From: an uncultured Paraburkholderia sp.
Lineage (GTDB): Bacteria; Pseudomonadota; Gammaproteobacteria; Burkholderiales; Burkholderiaceae
Direction: 5' to 3'
NCBI GenBank assembly: GCA_937917025.1
Contig: CALFSF010000449.1
Coordinates: 1 to 15,896, forward strand
Length of the DNA: 15,896 nucleotides
Positions 13,222 through 15,896 of this stretch are shown piece after piece. The notes beneath the pieces were generated by a model, which had not been told where the DNA came from, did not search any database, and saw only the letters and a program-made list of their open reading frames with translations. The translations under genes were made by a program, and so were the position numbers. Each line of letters starts with the position of its first letter. The stretch's first letter is position 1.

Positions 13222-13467
13222 GCTCCTCCGGTAATACGGTTGGAATACGTGCTTCTGAACGACCGTGCAGCGCGTCTGCCAGACAAAAGCCGGGCGATCT
13301 TGCCGCCATGATCCACGGGTGCCCTCACCCTGAATTCACCGGCGATGCCGTTGCGCGGCGCATGGCCGGCACAGCGGGAAGCCTGTAAAACGGGGCTGTG
13401 ACGCGAGGTGGAAACCCGGGTTTCTCCTGCTGGAGAACACATCATTTCATATATAATATTTGATCTT
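13222..13467. promoter_or_regulatory. Divergent promoter region with two overlapping palindromes
   Basis: This lies between the MFS gene and the GntR gene. It contains a perfect 14-bp palindrome GAAACCCGGGTTTC (13411-13424). Sharing its last three bases is a second inverted repeat, TTCTCC-TGCT-GGAGAA (13422-13437). A TATAAT at 13452-13457 in an AT-rich patch would start the GntR transcript only a few bases before its ATG (13468); no good -35 is seen. The palindromes fall around -30 to -55 of that start and are good candidates for the GntR operator. In 13230-13400 I see nothing else. Confidence 0.5.
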
Positions 13468-14238
13468 ATGAGCGAAGCAACGAGTGGTTTTCCCTTACAC
13501 GACGGCACCGCGGGCTCTCTGCTTCCAGAGGCCGCGGTGCCTCGGGCCAGCACGTCCCGTGTCATCGCGGACGCGCTGCGCGCGGCGATCGTCGAAGGCA
13601 CGCTGGCGCCGGGCGCGCCGCTGCGGCAGGATGCGATCGCCCGGCATTTCTCGGTGAGCGCGATCCCGGTGCGCGAGGCGCTCCGTCAACTGGAAAGCGA
13701 AGGCTGGGCGAGAGTCGAGATACACAAGGGTGCGACGGTCGCGCCGCTCTCGGCGGCCGAGGCGCGGGAAATCTATGAAATCCGCTCGGCGCTCGAAAGT
13801 CTTGCGATCGGGCTCGCCATTCCGCTTCACACGGCGGCAACGCTGAACGAATGCGAAAGGCTCTGCAAGGTGGCTGAACAGGAACCCGATCCGGCGCTTT
13901 ACGCGGCCCGCAACCGCGCGTTCCACATGAGTCTCTACGCGCCAGCCGGCCGGCCGCAGCTCGAAGAGCTGATGGCCACGCTGCACCGGCGCGGCGAGCG
14001 GTATCTGCGGCTCAAACTGGGTTTGCCGAGCTACAAGGGCGAATCCGACCAGGAACACGTCGCCCTGCTCGACGCCGTGCGCCGGCATGACATCGCCGGG
14101 GCGCAGGCGCTCGTCGTGCGCCATCTGCTCGGCACGGGCGAACTGCTTTATCGTTTCATCACCGAGCGCGTCCAGGCCGAGGCCGCCGCCGCGCAACCGA
14201 AAACCCGCCGGCCGCGCGCGTCCCGCAAGCCGACCTGA
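13468..14238 (+). CDS. GntR-family regulator, FadR/FCD type, candidate malonate repressor (MdcY-like)
   Basis: The product is 256 aa. Residues ~28-95 are the GntR winged helix: RVIADALRAAIVEGTLAPG, LRQDAIARHFSVSAIPVREALRQLESEGW. The rest is an FCD ligand domain. Its metal-site residues can be placed: Asn149 in NRAFH (often Asp in the family), His153, His197 in EHVALLDAV and His219. Spacing is normal for metal-binding FCD proteins. ATG 13468 is taken because TATAAT lies 11 bp upstream of it; a GTG at 13408 in the same frame falls inside the palindromes and is unlikely. No Shine-Dalgarno is seen, so the message may be nearly leaderless. The stop is 21 bp before mdcA, implying co-transcription and autoregulation. 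In Acinetobacter the GntR-type MdcY represses the mdc operon; the same role here is inferred from position. Confidence 0.9.
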   Translation: MSEATSGFPLHDGTAGSLLPEAAVPRASTSRVIADALRAAIVEGTLAPGAPLRQDAIARHFSVSAIPVREALRQLESEGWARVEIHKGATVAPLSAAEAREIYEIRSALESLAIGLAIPLHTAATLNECERLCKVAEQEPDPALYAARNRAFHMSLYAPAGRPQLEELMATLHRRGERYLRLKLGLPSYKGESDQEHVALLDAVRRHDIAGAQALVVRHLLGTGELLYRFITERVQAEAAAAQPKTRRPRASRKPT

Positions 14239-14259
14239 ACCGGGAGTTGAGAACCGTCG

Positions 14260-15896
14260 ATGAACCCGCAAGCCCCCACGTCAACCGCTTCATCCTCGTC
14301 ACCTCCCGCCGCGTCCGGCGTGCGTTCCTGGACCACCCGTCGCGACGAAAAGAACCGGCGCCTCGCCGCCGTCGCGCCGTGGCTGAAGAACGGCATCCTG
14401 CCCGCGGCGCGCATCGTCGATGCACTGGAGGCGCTGATCTGTCCGGGCGACCGCGTCGCGCTCGAAGGCGACAACCAGAAGCAGGCCGACTTCCTGTCGC
14501 GCTCGCTCGCCAAGGTCGATCCGAAGAAAGTCCACGACGTGCATCTGCTGATTTCGACGATCAGCCGGCCCGAGCAGTTGACGCTGTTCGAGCGGGGCAT
14601 CGCCCACAAGGTCGATTTCTCGTTTGCCGGGCCGCAGAGCCTGCGCGTCGCGCAGCTGCTCGAAGACGGGCAGCTGGAGATCGGTGCGATCTATACGTAC
14701 GTCGAACTGTATGCGCGGATGTTCGTCGACCTGACGCCGCACGTCGCGCTGCTGTGCGCGGAAAAAGCCGATCGTCACGGCAACCTGTACACCGGCCCGA
14801 ATACCGAGGACACGCCCACCATCGCCGAAGCCGCCGCGTTCCGGCACGGCATCGTGATCGTGCAGGTGAACGAGATCGTCGATGAGTTGCCGCGCGTCGA
14901 CATTCCGGGCTCGTGGGTGGACGTCGTCGTGGAGGCGGACCGGCCGTTCGCCGTCGAGCCGCTTTTCACGCGCGATCCGCGCCACATTGGCGATCTGCAG
15001 GTGCTGACCGCGATGATGGTGATTCGCGGCATCTACGAGCCGTATGGGATTACGTCGCTGAATCACGGCATCGGTTTCGATACCGCCGCGATCGAGCTGC
15101 TGCTGCCCACGTACGGCGAGTCGCTCGGGCTGAAAGGCCGCATCTGCCGCAACTGGACGCTCAATCCGCATCCCACATTGATCCCCGCGATCGAGTCGGG
15201 CTGGGTCGACAGCGTGCATTGTTTCGGCAGCGAAGTCGGCATGGAGCGGTATATCGAGGCGCGGCCCGACGTGTTTTTCACCGGCAGCGACGGCACGCTG
15301 CGCTCGAACCGCGTGCTGTGCCAGCTGGCCGGGCAATATGGCGTCGATCTTTTCATCGGCTCGACGCTGCAACTCGACGCCGACGCGAATTCGTCGACCG
15401 TGACCCGTGGCCGGCTTGCGGGCTTCGGCGGTGCGCCGAACATGGGCCACGATCCGCGCGGCAGGCGTCATTCGAGCGAGGCGTGGCTCAAGCTGCTGAA
15501 GGATCAGGGGCCGGTTTCGCGCGGCCACAAGCTCGTCGTGCAGCTTGCGGAAACGTACAAGAAAGGCGGCGAGCCGACCTTCGTCGACGAACTCGACGCC
15601 ATCGCGGTCGGCCGGAACAGCCGCATGCCGGTTGCGCCCGTGATGATCTACGGCGACGACGTCAGCCATGTCGTCACCGAGGAAGGCATCGCGCATCTGC
15701 ACAAGGCCGAAGGCGTCGACGAACGGCGCGCGGCGCTCGCCGCGGTGGCCGGCGTGACGCCGGTCGGCCTGCGCGCGAAACCCGAAAAAACCGCCGAGCT
15801 GCGCCGGCGCGGCATCGTCGCGTATCCGGAAGATCTCGGCATCCGGCGCGGCGAAGCAAAGCGCTCGCTGCTGGCCGCGCGCAGCATCGACGATCT
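14260..15896 (+). CDS. mdcA: Malonate decarboxylase alpha subunit (acetyl-ACP:malonate ACP transferase), 3' end missing
   Basis: The frame opens at ATG 14260 and is unbroken for 545 codons to the right edge; family members are about 550 aa, so only the last few residues are lost. MdcA exchanges malonate for acetate on the acyl-carrier subunit MdcC, so that MdcDE can decarboxylate it. The sequence follows MdcA closely: RRDEKNRRLAAVA, LEGDNQKQADFLSRSL, FAGPQSLRVAQLLEDGQLE, NLYTGPNTEDTPT, DIPGSWVDVVVEADRPFA, NHGIGFDTAAIELLLPTYGE, TLNPHPTLIPAIESGWVDS and AGFGGAPNMGHDPRGRRH. The first ~20 residues are a Ser/Pro/Ala-rich variable extension. A GGGAG lies 13 nt before the ATG, rather far, consistent with coupling to the GntR gene. 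The remaining mdc genes (B, C, D, E, G, H) should follow beyond the window. Confidence 0.95.
   Translation, partial: MNPQAPTSTASSSSPPAASGVRSWTTRRDEKNRRLAAVAPWLKNGILPAARIVDALEALICPGDRVALEGDNQKQADFLSRSLAKVDPKKVHDVHLLISTISRPEQLTLFERGIAHKVDFSFAGPQSLRVAQLLEDGQLEIGAIYTYVELYARMFVDLTPHVALLCAEKADRHGNLYTGPNTEDTPTIAEAAAFRHGIVIVQVNEIVDELPRVDIPGSWVDVVVEADRPFAVEPLFTRDPRHIGDLQVLTAMMVIRGIYEPYGITSLNHGIGFDTAAIELLLPTYGESLGLKGRICRNWTLNPHPTLIPAIESGWVDSVHCFGSEVGMERYIEARPDVFFTGSDGTLRSNRVLCQLAGQYGVDLFIGSTLQLDADANSSTVTRGRLAGFGGAPNMGHDPRGRRHSSEAWLKLLKDQGPVSRGHKLVVQLAETYKKGGEPTFVDELDAIAVGRNSRMPVAPVMIYGDDVSHVVTEEGIAHLHKAEGVDERRAALAAVAGVTPVGLRAKPEKTAELRRRGIVAYPEDLGIRRGEAKRSLLAARSIDD

Noticed and set aside
13408..13467. 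A GTG start giving the GntR protein 20 extra residues
   Set aside because: It would place the start inside the palindromes and upstream of the TATAAT element, and it has no clear ribosome site.

Overview
The window is GC-rich bacterial DNA with codon use and gene content typical of Burkholderia sensu lato (Paraburkholderia, Caballeronia or Burkholderia). This assignment rests on overall gene resemblance (OprB porin, FbpABC, malonate decarboxylase, a secreted Gln/Ser/Gly-rich protein) and not on a marker gene. No rRNA, tRNA, CRISPR array, IS element or phage gene is visible.

Layout. (1) 3-479, minus: the 5' part of a gene for a small secreted protein of unknown function, with a long structured leader and a promoter near 659-687. 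(2) 480-834: non-coding, AT-rich towards its right end, rich in inverted repeats. (3) 835-9110, plus: a Fur box followed by six genes in one direction. They encode an OprB-type outer-membrane porin, a secreted beta-propeller protein, a Tat-exported DyP-type haem peroxidase, and an Fbp/Afu-type ferric iron ABC transporter (binding protein, fused double permease, ATPase). (4) 9095-9967, minus: a LysR-type regulator, divergent from an EamA/DMT permease at 10073-11005. (5) 11057-11609, minus: a YefM-YoeB toxin-antitoxin pair, with a promoter and a YefM-type TGTACA operator about 130 bp upstream. (6) 11920-15896: an MFS permease (minus) divergent from a GntR/FCD regulator (plus). The regulator lies 21 bp before mdcA, the malonate decarboxylase alpha subunit, which runs off the right edge.

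How the genes may work together. The six-gene block looks like a complete iron-acquisition line under Fur control: a non-TonB porin in the outer membrane, a propeller and a haem peroxidase in the periplasm, then an Fbp transporter. EfeB-type DyP peroxidases are normally found with EfeU/EfeO. Here the peroxidase sits with FbpABC, a porin and an uncharacterised propeller, which makes this the best candidate for a poorly described system. The right-hand block reads as a malonate uptake and catabolism locus: an MFS permease candidate, a GntR repressor candidate and mdcA, with two overlapping perfect palindromes in the divergent promoter region.

All functions are inferred from reading motifs by eye. 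No database search was run.
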